NCBI GenBank assembly: GCA_026874595.1
Contig: CM049313.1
Location: forward strand, 42,996,659-43,060,658
Direction of reading: 5' to 3'
DNA: 64,000 bases
DNA from: Sipunculus nudus
Lineage: Eukaryota; Annelida; Sipuncula; Golfingiida; Sipunculidae
Below are positions 39,101-49,581 of this stretch, in pieces. Below the pieces are notes generated by a model that was given only the letters and a program-made list of their open reading frames with translations, searched no databases and was not told the origin of the DNA. Numbering within the stretch: position 1 is the first letter of the stretch; every line of letters starts with the position of its first letter. The translations under genes and the position numbers were made by a program.

Positions 39101-42100
39101 GTTCAATTTGCGCAAGGTTGCTGACAGACAAACCAAAGTGCCAAGGGTGAAATATAATATTGCTAAACTTCGTGACCGTTGACATATTCACGTGATCGTT
39201 AAGCTGTAAGCCATTTTGCAGTATCGCTTTTTATAGATAACACGCACGAACAGGTGAATACACAAGAATTCTTTATTTCTTTAGATAAAACTAATCAAAT
39301 GTTTTTATGATAAATCAGATTCTTGAGGATTCGTATTTTACCTTTGACAATTTTTAGATATATTCACGTGATCGGTAAGCAGTCAGCCATTGGCAGTGAG
39401 ATCGTGTTTTATCAATAATAAATGTAAACAGGTGATATACACTATTTTTTTCCGTAGAAGTTTTAGAAATTATTAATTAAAAAATATTTGAACGAGTGAA
39501 AAGAAACATCATTAAATGAAATTTCAAAAACAGATAATTTTGGACCCTCTTATTAAAACGAGATACACACGCAATCCATCCGATAGCAATTCATAGTATT
39601 AATGTGACGGCTACAAACTTGGAGATTAACACCCCGTTTATTTGAATAACCCGCTAAAATGAATATAATTGGTTGACAAATACGATATTCAATTAAACGG
39701 GGCCGACTGTACCTATTGCCACCTTGCGGACAGAAACCTACAGGAGAGACACATCATCCGGACTCCTGCAGTACGTTACTTTCAATGTTCTCCTACACTG
39801 TTGTATGTTCGTACTCTTCCCTAATGTTAACGGAGGTATGCAGTATTCCCCATTAAGGTTAAGAGACGCAGTTAGGTCCGCCAAGGAAGATAGGGCCTTC
39901 GTATGATTGCAAGAAATAGGTTAGAATGTAATAGGTAACTCGCTGACATCATGGCAAGAAATATGATGTCAGGGAACATAGGATTTTGAGTTGATAGGAT
40001 GTTGATAAGATGTTCTCAAAATGTGTACGTGATGCGTAATCTGCGGGGCTATATTTTATGAATTACACGTGACAGATTTATTATAAATAATAAGAATGGG
40101 AAATTATAATTAATTCCTTGATTTGGGAGTAACTTGCCTGTCCACTGACACACGTATCCGTGTAGCTCCGTTGTACATTCTGCAGCGTAGACATACATTT
40201 GTTGGTTCACGTAAGCACACAAGAGTATTTCTTTATCACGAAGTACTTCTTCGCTTGAAGCTGCAATAGAAATCATATCCTGTAATTTCATATTTTTTTG
40301 CGGGGTGGAGGAGTTAATTTAAACTTTATTCGTGTGGAAATTAATTCCCAAAAACTCATGACGAATCATATAAATATATAAAACCAGGGACCCATGGGTC
40401 TCGACGCTCAGATGAGGGTTTTTATTTTCAAAATGTCTGTCCTGTGACCTTGACCCATAACCTTGTGAGATAAAAATCTTAGAACTAACTATCCTACACC
40501 ATACTTATTTTCATAAAAATCCATCAACTCATTCTTGACATAGCTAGAACACTGACAGGTCAGAAAAAGCCCCGCAAATAGGCCCATAGACTTCAAGTGC
40601 GGGATGAGTTATGCCTTATTACATGAAGAGACAGAGGCGACTGACCCAAGACAGTATTTTAACCACTTAACAGAAATGTTAAGGTCTGAATCAATGCTAG
40701 TTGTGTATAAAGATATAACAGTGGAACATCTCAAGCAACAGAGGCATAATTACATCCGATGTGTTAAACTTTAAGCCTGGTTAGCATATAAATCAGCAGG
40801 ATGGTTGTGTGACCACGACCTTTGTCCTTGTGATGCAAAAATTCAATACCGTTCTTTCCCTATTGTTAGGTGTTCCATAAATGAAAGATGAGAGGTTTTG
40901 GGTGAATACTTTGCTTTAAATGCGTCCACATGCTATTTCAAGAAGAAGGAGGGAAGATATATGTAAAAGATAAAAGGATGGAATGAAAACGTTGGCTTGA
41001 AATGTGTCCAAAAGCTATTTAGAGTCCACAAGCTATTTCCACAAATTTGTGGACAGATTGACCTTGTGACCCCAAAATCCTTTAATCAAAAAAGATCTTC
41101 CACTATTGGCAAGTGCACAATATATTGAAGATGGAAGGTTTGGGATGAATAGTTTGGTTTATAATGCATCTATAATAGCTGACCTTTGAACTAATGACTC
41201 CTAAATGTACAGGGTTTTTTTGCCTAAGTGATGGGACAAACAAATTTCGAGTTTGAAATCAATATTTAATTTCAAACTGGAGTTATCATACGGAAACGAT
41301 TTTGTGTACAGACAGACAGACTTACAAAAGGAAAGACCGACGGACAAGGTGATTACTAAAAGGCATCCGCTTATTAAAGCAGGGCTCTATTAAACACACG
41401 AGGTTTCAGGACTCTAGATGAAACCACTGTTGGGGAACTGATCAATAAATTTGCAGTCTCAAAATAAAGGAAAAATACATCAAAAAGAGAAAACATACAG
41501 GTTTCACCATCAGTCTTCAGGTACTGAAGAAACCAGTCATGACCAATAAGCACATTTAGTTTCGGGACACTAGATGAAACCACAGCTGAGACACTGACAT
41601 GATTGCTGTCATTTGACGGTCTCAACAAAAGAAAAAAAATATCATAAACATTAGAAAAAAATACAGATGGCGCCACCAGTTCTCCTGAACTGACGAAAAT
41701 GGCCATGGTCTATATTCAAGGTACGATTCATGGCAATCTATGCATTATTTATCAAGATACTGGAGGTTTTGTGTCAAATAAATAATTATTCTCCGGAAAC
41801 TTACTTCAAAGCTCGGAGCATATAGGTCAAAGTGACCTAATTTCAGGTATCCAAGATATTTTCCCCCTTTTGGATTTTCACTCATAAGTTTCTTAGGTCA
41901 GCGGTTACGATTTGTGCCTTGCTACCGACGGCCGGACGTCGGACATAGTGACATACCTGTACCTCAGTTGACATTCTTTTAACTGAGCTAAAAATGGCTG
42001 GTCTCCCTTCGTTATCAAATAACAGTTAAAAGAGGTTTGTTTCTTTCACTGTCAACTAATTCCCAATAATACTTCAATAAATACATTTCTTTGCATTTGC

Positions 42101-44326
42101 ATTAATTCTGAAGTGGAAAAAAATTGGTTTTCATTCAATTTTCAACCAGATATATTTGCACATACGTTTCCTATAAATATGCGCATGTTTCAAATAAATA
42201 TGCAAATACATGTTTCAAATAAAAAGTGCACTTGCATGAGTTTTTCAAATAAATGTGCACATGCATGTTTCAAACAAATTTGCTCATATTTTAAATAATT
42301 TATATAAGCAAAAAATGCAAAATAAATGTGCCCATACATGTTTCAAATAAATGTGCCTATACATGTTTCAAATGAATGTGCGTATGTTTCAAATAAATGT
42401 GGATATGCTTTTTTTAAATATGCATACACGTTTCAAATAAATGTGCAGATGCTATTTCAAATAAATGTGCCTATACATGTTTCAAATAAATGTGCACATG
42501 TAAGTTTCAAATAAATGTGCATATGCATTTTTTAAATGAATATGTATACACGTTTCAACTTAATGTGCAGATGCATGTGTCAAATAAATGTACACAAACA
42601 TGTTTCAAATAAATGTGCGTATGTTTTGAATAAATGGGCACATGCAAATTTTGAATAAATGTGCAATCAAATGTTTCAATTAAACGGGCAGATGCATGTT
42701 TCAAAGAAAAGTGCACAAACATGTTTCAAATAAATGTGCGTATGCTTCAAATAAATGTGCATATGCATTTTTTTCAATGTGCATATTAATGTTTAAAATA
42801 AATGTGCAGATGCATGCATGCTTCAAATAAATGTACACAAGCATGTTTCAAATTAATGTGCACATACATATTTTAATAAATGTGCATACAAATGTTTCAA
42901 CTTAATATGCAGATGCATGTTTCAACTGAATATGCACAAACATGTTTCAAACAAATATTCGCATATTTTAAATAATTTATTTTTGCATATAAATGTTTCA
43001 AATAAATGTGCGCATACATGTTTCAAATAAATGGGCATATACATGTTTTAAATAACTGTGCACACACGTTTCATATAAATTATTGACTTATTAATCAAAC
43101 TTACCCAGCAGTGTTCCGTTGATCCACCTCCAGTGATCGTCCCGATATCTGTGAATGTTTAACCAGACAGATGTCACGTTCAGTCGCTCCATGTGGTGTC
43201 GGATTAACTTCCTTTCCTTCTCTTCATTGTCAGTTGGTAAATACATCTTGTTTTTACGACAGAATCCTTGGGCTTCAGTAATATTTCCTATAAAAGGAAA
43301 GATGAGTGGGAAAATTTATTTTTAAATATTAGGACAAGTGTATTATACATCATATTATATTTATTAATATATGGGTAAACTGCATTCGGATTTTATGATA
43401 TTTGCAACATTCAAACACATTCCTTGAACAAGCGATGGCGTCATAAACTAATGTTTGTGTGTGTGTTAATTTCAATACGGGAATTTTTTGGACTTTGTTA
43501 TGAAAATTATAATAACCATGAAATACAATTTACATTATCGATCTGAAGTATGGATATTCACCCAGTTCGGTTGTACATTTCATAAAATACATAAATTAAT
43601 CAACGAAAACGGCAAGATACGTGTATTGTGGGATAAAAATATCTGTATATGTGTCTTCTATGTATTCGAGATACAAACGTCTTAAACTAAAATTGCTTTA
43701 AAATGTTCACCGTCTGAATTGAAGTGAATATGTTTACTTTAACTCTGTACAGATGCAATAGAGTGAAATATATGGTTAAATATACAATGTACATTTGAAC
43801 ACAATCTGCAATCAGGTCATGCCAGTTAACTCATCTGCTGACCTGGGGCCAATTCAAATCCAATTCAAATTTAACACTCTCTATGACTTTCTGTCTGTTG
43901 GATAAAGTCCTGATTGGCATATTGTTTCCTCTATTTCAATTCAGTTAGCAATTTAAAAACAAATGACAGCATTTAAGCCATATATTGTTCGTATCATCCA
44001 CAATGAGGCATCTGTATTTGACTTCAGCCAAAAACCTTATACAGCTGATTAATAATTGAAATACTCCACTTTTATTGGCGAGAACTGGAACATATCAGTT
44101 CATCTAAAATCATGGATATTAGTTATTAATTTTATTTTCTTCTTTTTCAATTCAATTCCAATTCATGTGAACGTTTCTAAAATTCCAATTCAATTCCCTT
44201 CCAATTCAGAATTCCCCCCATGTCAGCTAATCGTTGATTTACCGTGACTGATGATGACAAGGCCATCCGCTTTCTCACTGAGGGAGGCTGCTGTATTAAC
44301 GAAGTCGGCCGTCATGCCGATCTGCT
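35886..44326 (-). CDS. Type I membrane receptor with two C-type-lectin-like domains, 5' incomplete
   Basis: Eight minus-strand exons join in one frame: 44243-44326, 43105-43287, 40138-40260, 38384-38617, 37509-37640, 36691-36750, 36377-36476, 35886-36123. They give about 383 residues. The order is CTLD1 (exons 1-3), CTLD2 (exons 4-5), a 20-residue stalk, one membrane span, and an 80-residue tail. All junctions are phase 1 except the last (phase 2), as usual for extracellular modules. No EPN, QPD or WND calcium/sugar motif is visible, so protein or glycan binding of a non-classical kind is likely. Several N-glycosylation sequons are present. The tail has YESQ, YADI, DSGMGS and FPPPPPP motifs. 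The signal peptide exon is not found, although 45835-45912 is an alternative or additional upstream exon. Ligand unknown. Confidence 0.88.
36377..36476 (-). CDS. Receptor exon, transmembrane segment
   Basis: Acceptor TTATTATATGCCAG and donor CGGAG|GTACGT. It encodes VLFWLYVTVALVAVVILTIT then LFSI, a 24-residue membrane span, followed by the basic stop-transfer RKFVVTSR. The exon leaves in phase 2. Confidence 0.9.
36691..36750 (-). CDS. Receptor exon, juxtamembrane stalk
   Basis: Acceptor ATATTTAAAACAG and donor AACA|GTAAGT. This 60-bp exon encodes RTAPTTKDSEIEKKKNSTN, a charged, flexible linker with one NST sequon. Phase 1 at both ends. Confidence 0.8.
37509..37640 (-). CDS. Receptor exon, second half of CTLD2
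   Basis: Acceptor CCGCTCTCGCAG and donor TTTG|GTAAGA. It encodes VPPNKFFTNESEGTLNCGVL and LQRGGDLGWAQRTCSDNVTV plus MCF, with the three cysteines that close a CTLD. The usual WND block is replaced by GWAQ. Sequons are at NES and NVT. Confidence 0.9.
38384..38617 (-). CDS. Receptor exon, first half of CTLD2, GC donor
   Basis: Acceptor TTTAAAATTATAG. It encodes DCSSCTPYGCKRYSGQRSCL and GKV, then TWYEAVKQCLSLGGNLSTTF and, after PVAGHFSGE, WDLWLGLRKRGWYAE. The extra N-terminal cysteine pair marks a long-form CTLD. In-frame joining to the next exon requires ACAG|GCAGGT as donor (ending at 38384). The GT four bases further on (exon end 38380) would give a stop codon soon after the junction. Confidence 0.87.
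38618..40137 (-). other. Receptor intron with a diverged repeated block
   Basis: A block with ATTCACGTGATCG, then AAGC and GCCATT, occurs at 39186 and again at 39361, about 175 bp apart. No exon is supported. The frames at 38951-39136 and 39724-39906 lack splice context. Confidence 0.5.
40138..40260 (-). CDS. Receptor exon, second half of CTLD1, GC donor
   Basis: Acceptor TTTCTATTGCAG. It encodes SSEEVLRDKEILLCAYVNQQ, then MYVYAAECTTELHGYVCQWT, with the closing CTLD cysteines (LLC, AEC, YVC). The exon ends ACAG|GCAAGT, a GC donor with an otherwise strong consensus. No GT alternative keeps the frame into the next exon. Confidence 0.88.
40384..41995 (+). repeat. Repeat-family element in receptor intron
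   Basis: It starts GGGACCCATGGGTCTCGACG and CTCAGATG, and ends ACTGAGCTAAAAATGG after a GGCCGGACG-type stretch. It contains degenerate AGGTCA half-site arrays at 40440-41230, related to 15877-16330. A further internal dimer follows at 41390-41705. Confidence 0.65.
41390..41705 (-). repeat. Internal dimer of a roughly 165-bp unit
   Basis: Two halves share CTAGATGAAACCACNG, GTCTC(A)A and a GAAAAAA/AAACAT block. The result is a 110-codon frame on the minus strand with internally repeated VVSSxVxK. I treat that frame as a repeat artefact. GATGGCGCCACC at the right edge matches other repeats. Confidence 0.6.
42165..43080 (+). repeat. AT-rich minisatellite, 23-25 bp unit, about 35-40 copies
   Basis: The consensus is close to CATGTTTCAAATAAATGTGC plus a short variable ACATA or AGATG. 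It fills the receptor intron up to 25 bp from the donor of the CTLD1 first-half exon. Units vary in the ATGTTTCAA and AAATAAATGTGC parts. Frames at 42113-42514 are repeat translations. Confidence 0.92.
43105..43287 (-). CDS. Receptor exon, first half of CTLD1
   Basis: Acceptor CTTTTATAG and donor CTGG|GTAAGT. It encodes NITEAQGFCRKNKMYLPTDN, a helix, then VTSVWLNIHRYRDDHWRWIN and GTLL. The EAQxFC helix and the WLNI...WxWINGT core are typical of CTLDs. Sequons are at NIT, NVT and NGT. A minisatellite begins 25 bp past the donor. Confidence 0.9.
43288..44242 (-). other. Receptor intron with CAATTC-rich repeats
   Basis: CCAATTCAAAT and CAATTCCAATTC runs occur at 43850-43870 and 44148-44212. No exon was found. 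Confidence 0.5.
44243..44326 (-). CDS. Receptor exon B, first strand of CTLD1
   Basis: Acceptor CTGTCTTCTGACACAG and donor CACG|GTAAAT. It is 84 bp, phase 1 to phase 1, and encodes QIGMTADFVNTAASLSEKAD and GLVIISH. The last part aligns with the opening beta strand of a CTLD that continues in the next exon as GNITEAQGFC. Confidence 0.75.
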
Positions 44327-45549
44327 CTGTGTCAGAAGACAGGAGAATAACGTAACACAGTAAAATATAACGTAAGTTTTCCAACTGTAAATGACAATCA
44401 TCAAAGTCCATGGGCTTGAAATCTAGTGGCTTGTCGCAAAAATGTTCTTTTTTTATTTTGGGACTTTACACATTCACTCAAACCGACAAAATAGCAGATT
44501 ATTTTTCATGGAAAATTGTGAGCCATCAGTGCGCTGGGAGAGGCACCCGATTTGTACGTATCCTTGCAGTTACTTAGGAAATTTGAGCTCTCTCACAAAA
44601 TATAGTTAACATCATGAATATCCACGGTATCATAGTAATATAAATATATATGAATATATAGTATTTTGTGTGTGTGTGTGTGTGAACTGTTCTGTATTAA
44701 ACATTCAGATATCTAAATTAGATTAACCAATAATATTCTTCAATAGTTACGTTTGTTAATATTCTGTCATATATTATAGTCTTTATGTTAAAACAACTTA
44801 CATAATAGGGTAGTAATTTATGAAAATAAATTATGAAGCAGTGTTGTATAAGACTATTCGGGGGGGGGATCTATTTTATGCTTCAGTGTACACTCCTCAG
44901 CTTACACACTGGCCTCATTCCATTCCTATTAGTTGGTTTATCTCATGCTATATGAATGAAATGAATTAACAGGAATGGAATGCGATCGCTACGTGAGAAG
45001 TGAATTCATATCCATCGTTAAATCTCTCTTAAAAAGATATAGAGTGTATTACTTCACCAGAGGGGGCATTATCACAGATTTACTTTGCAAATCAATTGTT
45101 GGGCTAAAATCAATTATTTCAAAATTTATATATTGTCAGAAAAGTTTGGCGCTTGCAATATATGGCGTTCATGATTAAAGGGACCCATCACATACCAGGT
45201 ATGTTAAATATATACCCAAAATGTAATATACTCTCTTTAAAATATTATGACATCCGGCAATAGTTGAAATAAATTTTCATCGGGCGTGATAAGTGACGCA
45301 AAACATAAACATAGCAAGCTGGCCACCTCGTTGCCGTAAAGCACAACATTACAGATTTAGGTTTGTTAAGCTCCCAGCTCTGTTTCGTATATGTTTTCCC
45401 ACTTTTACCGTTCTTCTCCTTGTTTGGGATTAGTAGCGCAGGCGCAATATCGGACCTCCGGTCACGCAGTCTTGTTTTTGTAAACAGATACAGCTGGACT
45501 GTGTTTACTCTCACCCAGAACAGTAACAACGTATAAAACTATAGATATA

Positions 45550-45611
<62 letters not shown>

Positions 45612-45834
45612 GTGTATTGGAATATGTTGGAGTGTCGGGATTTGTTTGCTGCAGAAAATTGTATTCAGTCAAATTAGACTTAAATAGCCTGAGATAATAC
45701 ACATATTGATTACAAAGGTGAATGTGGTTTAAGGATAATTTTATGGGTCTCGAGGCCAATTTTCACCACCGCCAAATCGTTCTTCTGGAGATCGTTCTTG
45801 TGATTTAACTTCTTGAACGTAACCCGGTACCTAC
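44327..45834 (-). other. Interval between receptor exons B and A
   Basis: It contains a (GT)n run near 44668, a G homopolymer at 44861, and a TA microsatellite at 45541-45612. I found no CTLD half-exon here, so exon A would have to join exon B or skip it. Confidence 0.45.
45541..45612. repeat. (TA)n microsatellite
   Basis: TA run with a GTGTGT interruption and an ATACATAT break. Confidence 0.95.
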
Positions 45835-45912
45835 CGTGGTTAATGTAAATGGCGCTGTCCGTTTCGTTACTCTTCCTGGATGCTGCTGAGCTGTTCGTTA
45901 TATTGTTCATTT
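45835..45912 (-). CDS. Upstream receptor exon A (possible alternative of exon B)
   Basis: Acceptor TTATTGTTTAG and donor CACG|GTAGGT. The 78-bp exon is phase 1 at both ends. It encodes NNITNSSAASRKSNETDSAI and YINH, with three N-glycosylation sequons. It resembles exon B in length, phase, the AAS block and the final I(S/N)H before the donor. It could be spliced before exon B or in place of it. Confidence 0.55.
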
Positions 45913-45964
45913 CTAAACAATAATGAAACCATATATATGATTACATGCACTTCGTAGGAAATCT

Positions 45965-46011
<47 letters not shown>
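45965..46011. repeat. (TA)n microsatellite
   Basis: About 23 TA units, 52 bp upstream of exon A in the direction of transcription. Confidence 0.95.
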
Positions 46012-46014
<3 letters not shown>

Positions 46015-46504
46015 GTGGGTGTGTATTTGTATAATTTATTGGTGTGGCAATTAATTGAAAAAAAATCAATTAATGGTCGTTTGAGTGATGGTTGCACTTT
46101 CTCATGATAAATCACAAACTATTATGTATTCACATGCAAACATGTTATATTATCGAAAAAAATATTTTAATCATGAAAGAGATAGAAGAAAGACGGGATA
46201 AAAGTTAGTGAACAGCATTAAAACTGAATCTTGTACAGCGAACAACCCAGAACTATCTTAACTGGTCAGCGTGCTGTAGAAGTCAGGCTGGATATACTCG
46301 ACCAATATTTAAGGTTAACTCTATTCAGCAAATTTAATGGTAATATAGAAGGTACATACAAGGATAAATTAATAATCGATCATCGGGCGTTTTATGACTT
46401 TCAGTCATCAAACATGAATTCCAAGTATATAAAACAGGCTCAAGTTTGCAAGATTTTCGTGTAGGCACTGTTTGCTTCAAAAGAGTAACTAACTGACTAA
46501 CTAA

Positions 46505-46530
46505 ATATATATATATATATATATACATAC

Positions 46531-46574
<44 letters not shown>

Positions 46575-46595
46575 ATATATATACATGTATATGTA
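46505..46595. repeat. (TA)n microsatellite, interrupted
   Basis: TA runs with CATACA and ACC breaks. The minus-strand tyrosine/isoleucine repeats in the local frame come from this. Confidence 0.95.
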
Positions 46596-47024
46596 AACGT
46601 ATTTTTGGGCAGTTCTGACTGCATGCGCGCGCACAGTAATCATGAATATTTAACCCTTGGGTCAGTCTCCTATACTTTCTATGACCAAAGACAGACACTT
46701 AAGTGGTTTCCAGTTGTCAGTGTATTATATGATTATCGTCCTAGTATACCTGTAACTGTTAATTTAAGTATTGTTTATCATTAATTAATATGTTTGCATT
46801 AAGTTATTGTGTGAAGTTATATTTGGGTCGCGGTTAATGATTATTTGATGCGGTTTTTTTATCGATATAGTTTTGTCGCAAATGGCGATTCTATAGCACC
46901 TATTGTGCATTTAGTGGTAAATATATTTTCCTGCCGTTAGTAAGTGCTCATACACAATGGCCTCTTCGACCCATAAACTGATTTTGCCTACAGCATTTAT
47001 ATTTGCTATTTAATAATCATGTGA
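46596..47024. other. Non-coding; possible 5' region of receptor gene not resolved
   Basis: I searched the minus strand for a signal-peptide exon with a phase-1 donor and found none. Confidence 0.4.
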
Positions 47025-47288
47025 CCATTTCAGCCAATCATAGAGGCTGTGTCTTCCAGCATCGGGGCTCATCTGATTGGACCAAAATGCAGTGCTTCCC
47101 TCTGGTGTAGCGACTCAGGATACGAGGTCAAAACAAACAGCGCTTATGATATAGGTAGTAAGCCTATAGGTAAAGCACTGTGTAAAGAGTGTAGTGAACT
47201 GGGGCTTGTTGGAGTAACTCCATTTGACCCACTTGGCGACCTTCACCTTCAACTGCGGCAGGGACGGCATCCAGAAAACAAATTATGA
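47025..47288 (+). CDS. Unidentified coding-like ORF or exon
   Basis: The frame is open from 47025 to TGA at 47286-47288, with balanced codon use and more G+C than its surroundings. It encodes IGAHLIGPKCSASLWCSDSG, then GSKPIGKALCKECSELGLVG and DPLGDLHLQLRQGRHPENKL. It has no ATG near its start but has acceptor-like CATTTCAG and GTCTTCCAG, so it may be a last exon. The CKEC pair could bind metal. No family recognised. It ends 470 bp before the second duplicate begins. Confidence 0.3.
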   Translation, partial: PFQPIIEAVSSSIGAHLIGPKCSASLWCSDSGYEVKTNSAYDIGSKPIGKALCKECSELGLVGVTPFDPLGDLHLQLRQGRHPENKL

Positions 47289-49362
47289 TACCCCGATTTT
47301 ACTAGTGAAAATAATATTTTTTTTACATAAAAATTGAACGAATGTGACATGAAACGTATGTAATAAATTATTTCCTGTTTGGTTACTAGGACAAAAAAGA
47401 CATCCAGTCATTAGGACTTTTATGGGGTACAGAACGGTTGCCAGTCGTACACACCACCTGACATCGGGTGATCACATTTGCAATTGTTCAGATAAAAATA
47501 AAATTGTAAAAACTGCAAAGGCAAGCTTATGGTGTATTCAAAATGATTATTTCTGGACATTACAGCCTGCTATCTAAAGTGAGCATGTCAACATTACACC
47601 GCTTAAGATGTATAGCTATTTGGTGTTTCATATTCATGCATAAGCCTTATCCTACATATATAAATGTGCTGTTGGTATATAAAGCCAGAAGGTATTCCCT
47701 GAGAAACATAAATCAGTTGTACAGTCGCTTACAGTTGCTTATGGTACCAAATCTTTTATTTATTTTGGTGAAAAGCTGTGGGTTGAGCTACCAGACCACT
47801 TCAGATAGGAAATGAACTTTAGCCACTTTAAATCCTTGTTTAACCACTGGGTAGGAACTGTGTCGCAAGAACAAAGCACCATTTTTGTATTTCTTAAAAT
47901 AATATTTTATTTCAATATTAATCATTTTAACTATATTTAATACTTTAATTTTTTATCATGTTTCATATTTGTTGTAATTGTTATGTCCTAATTAAATCAC
48001 CACTCCGTGATATTAGTCAATTTGACTAGTGTTATTTGTTCTGTTAACTCAGTTATAAATAAACCTTGTTGGTTTTGTTGTTGTTGTTGTTGTTGTTGTT
48101 GTTTGAAGCCTACGCTGTGAAACTTAATTTTTTTGAAATATAAAAGGAGAAAAAAATAACAGAATCTTTGCAGTATAGATATTGAAGATATTGAATTTCA
48201 TTAATTAAGATAAACGGTACCTCGATTTCAGGCAGAATGAAAAAGGGGGTTAAAGGTAAAAATTATTTCATTATTATTATGTCTTTCGAGCAGAGAACAT
48301 GTAAATTTCAGATATAAAAATCATGAAAACTTGCTCATCTGGAAGAGGTTTTAACAATAAAATATTTAGTTACATGAAACATCAGATATAGAATTATTCT
48401 TAAAAATATAAAGACGCCATCCTTTTTAATTTTGTTGTAAATAAGGGCAGAAAGAAGCTTTATATGATTTAATTTTAATACACGTGTTTATGTCCATACA
48501 CTATCATAAATTACACTGTAAACACACAGATATGATTTTCTTCTGTTTGCTGAAATATAATATGGCATCCGAGCTTTACGTCCGACTTGGCATCCGACCT
48601 AGCATCAGACTTGGCATGACACGACCGACTTTCGAAATCCAGGTTTTAGTCGGTACCGTTTAAAAGTAACAAATGACCCATGGGCCATGACACTCTGTTG
48701 AATTCAAGGAGCCTATAACAATTGGTAAAATGATCTTATTTTCCATCCGCCGCTACCATTTGTGTCCATCTGACTGACAGAGTGTTAAATTCATGTTCTT
48801 TCACACAACTGGCGGAAAATAGGTCACAGTGACAATATTTCAGGTTTCCAAGGAGATTTTATGGACCTCCCTGAGAGTCATGTATAAGGGTTCTAGGCCA
48901 AATGGATACAATTTGTGCCCCATCTGACTCAATGAGTGCTTAAATATGCTGTTTCTCCCCTAATTCACAAAATATAGGTCACCATGACCTAATTTCAGGT
49001 TTCAAATTCATATTATTAGGCCCTGCCATATATTAAGTCCGATAGCCATACAGGGCATATACAGGGTCACACTATTTGAAGTTTTATGAAACATCGTATA
49101 ATATTTGTTAGACAACCATGAAAATTGAGGATTGTCTGTGGTGCTCATAAGCATGATTTTGTTCCCGAACACAAATTTATATTGGTTGGGGGTCAAACAA
49201 TCTGGCTTTAAGTGGTGAAGATATCAAAGATATATTTCCAGAATGCCGACTTTTAGTGCGACGTTAACACATTGCAGAGGAATCTGAAGGTTTGCTTGTA
49301 TTTGTAACTGCAATGGGCCATAATGGTGAAATTTAAAGCTGTTAGTCATGATAATGCACAAC

Positions 49363-49581
49363 TCATTTAGCTTTTTTTCTTAAAGGATTGCCTTGGGGTA
49401 ACGATGAATGTGTGGATAAAGCACATGATTTTGTATTTTTGATAAAATGTAGATATTTTCTGTGCAGACCGTTACATGAGGTGTTGTAAGGAAATGGTAG
49501 GATTTTATAAGTCTCAGACGTCATACCACTAGTATGGTTTAAAGTAAAATCAGACTGCGACTTCAAGCAGTCCTCCAAATT
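49363..49581 (-). pseudogene. Cysteine-containing exon, copy C, frameshifted
   Basis: Same sequence as 1606-1824, including the extra G that shifts the frame relative to 26528-26739. The damage therefore predates the large duplication. Confidence 0.35.

Noticed and set aside
41374-41706. 110-codon minus-strand ORF with an internal repeat
   Set aside because: It lies in a dimeric repeat block within an element in the receptor intron, with no splice or domain support.
42113-42514. ORFs with repeated SNKCAHVSFK-like units
   Set aside because: A minisatellite with units close to 24 bp yields repeated peptides by chance.
46334-46624. Minus-strand ORF upstream of the receptor exons, checked as a 5' exon
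   Set aside because: About a third of it is TA-repeat translation, and no phase-1 donor or signal peptide is present.
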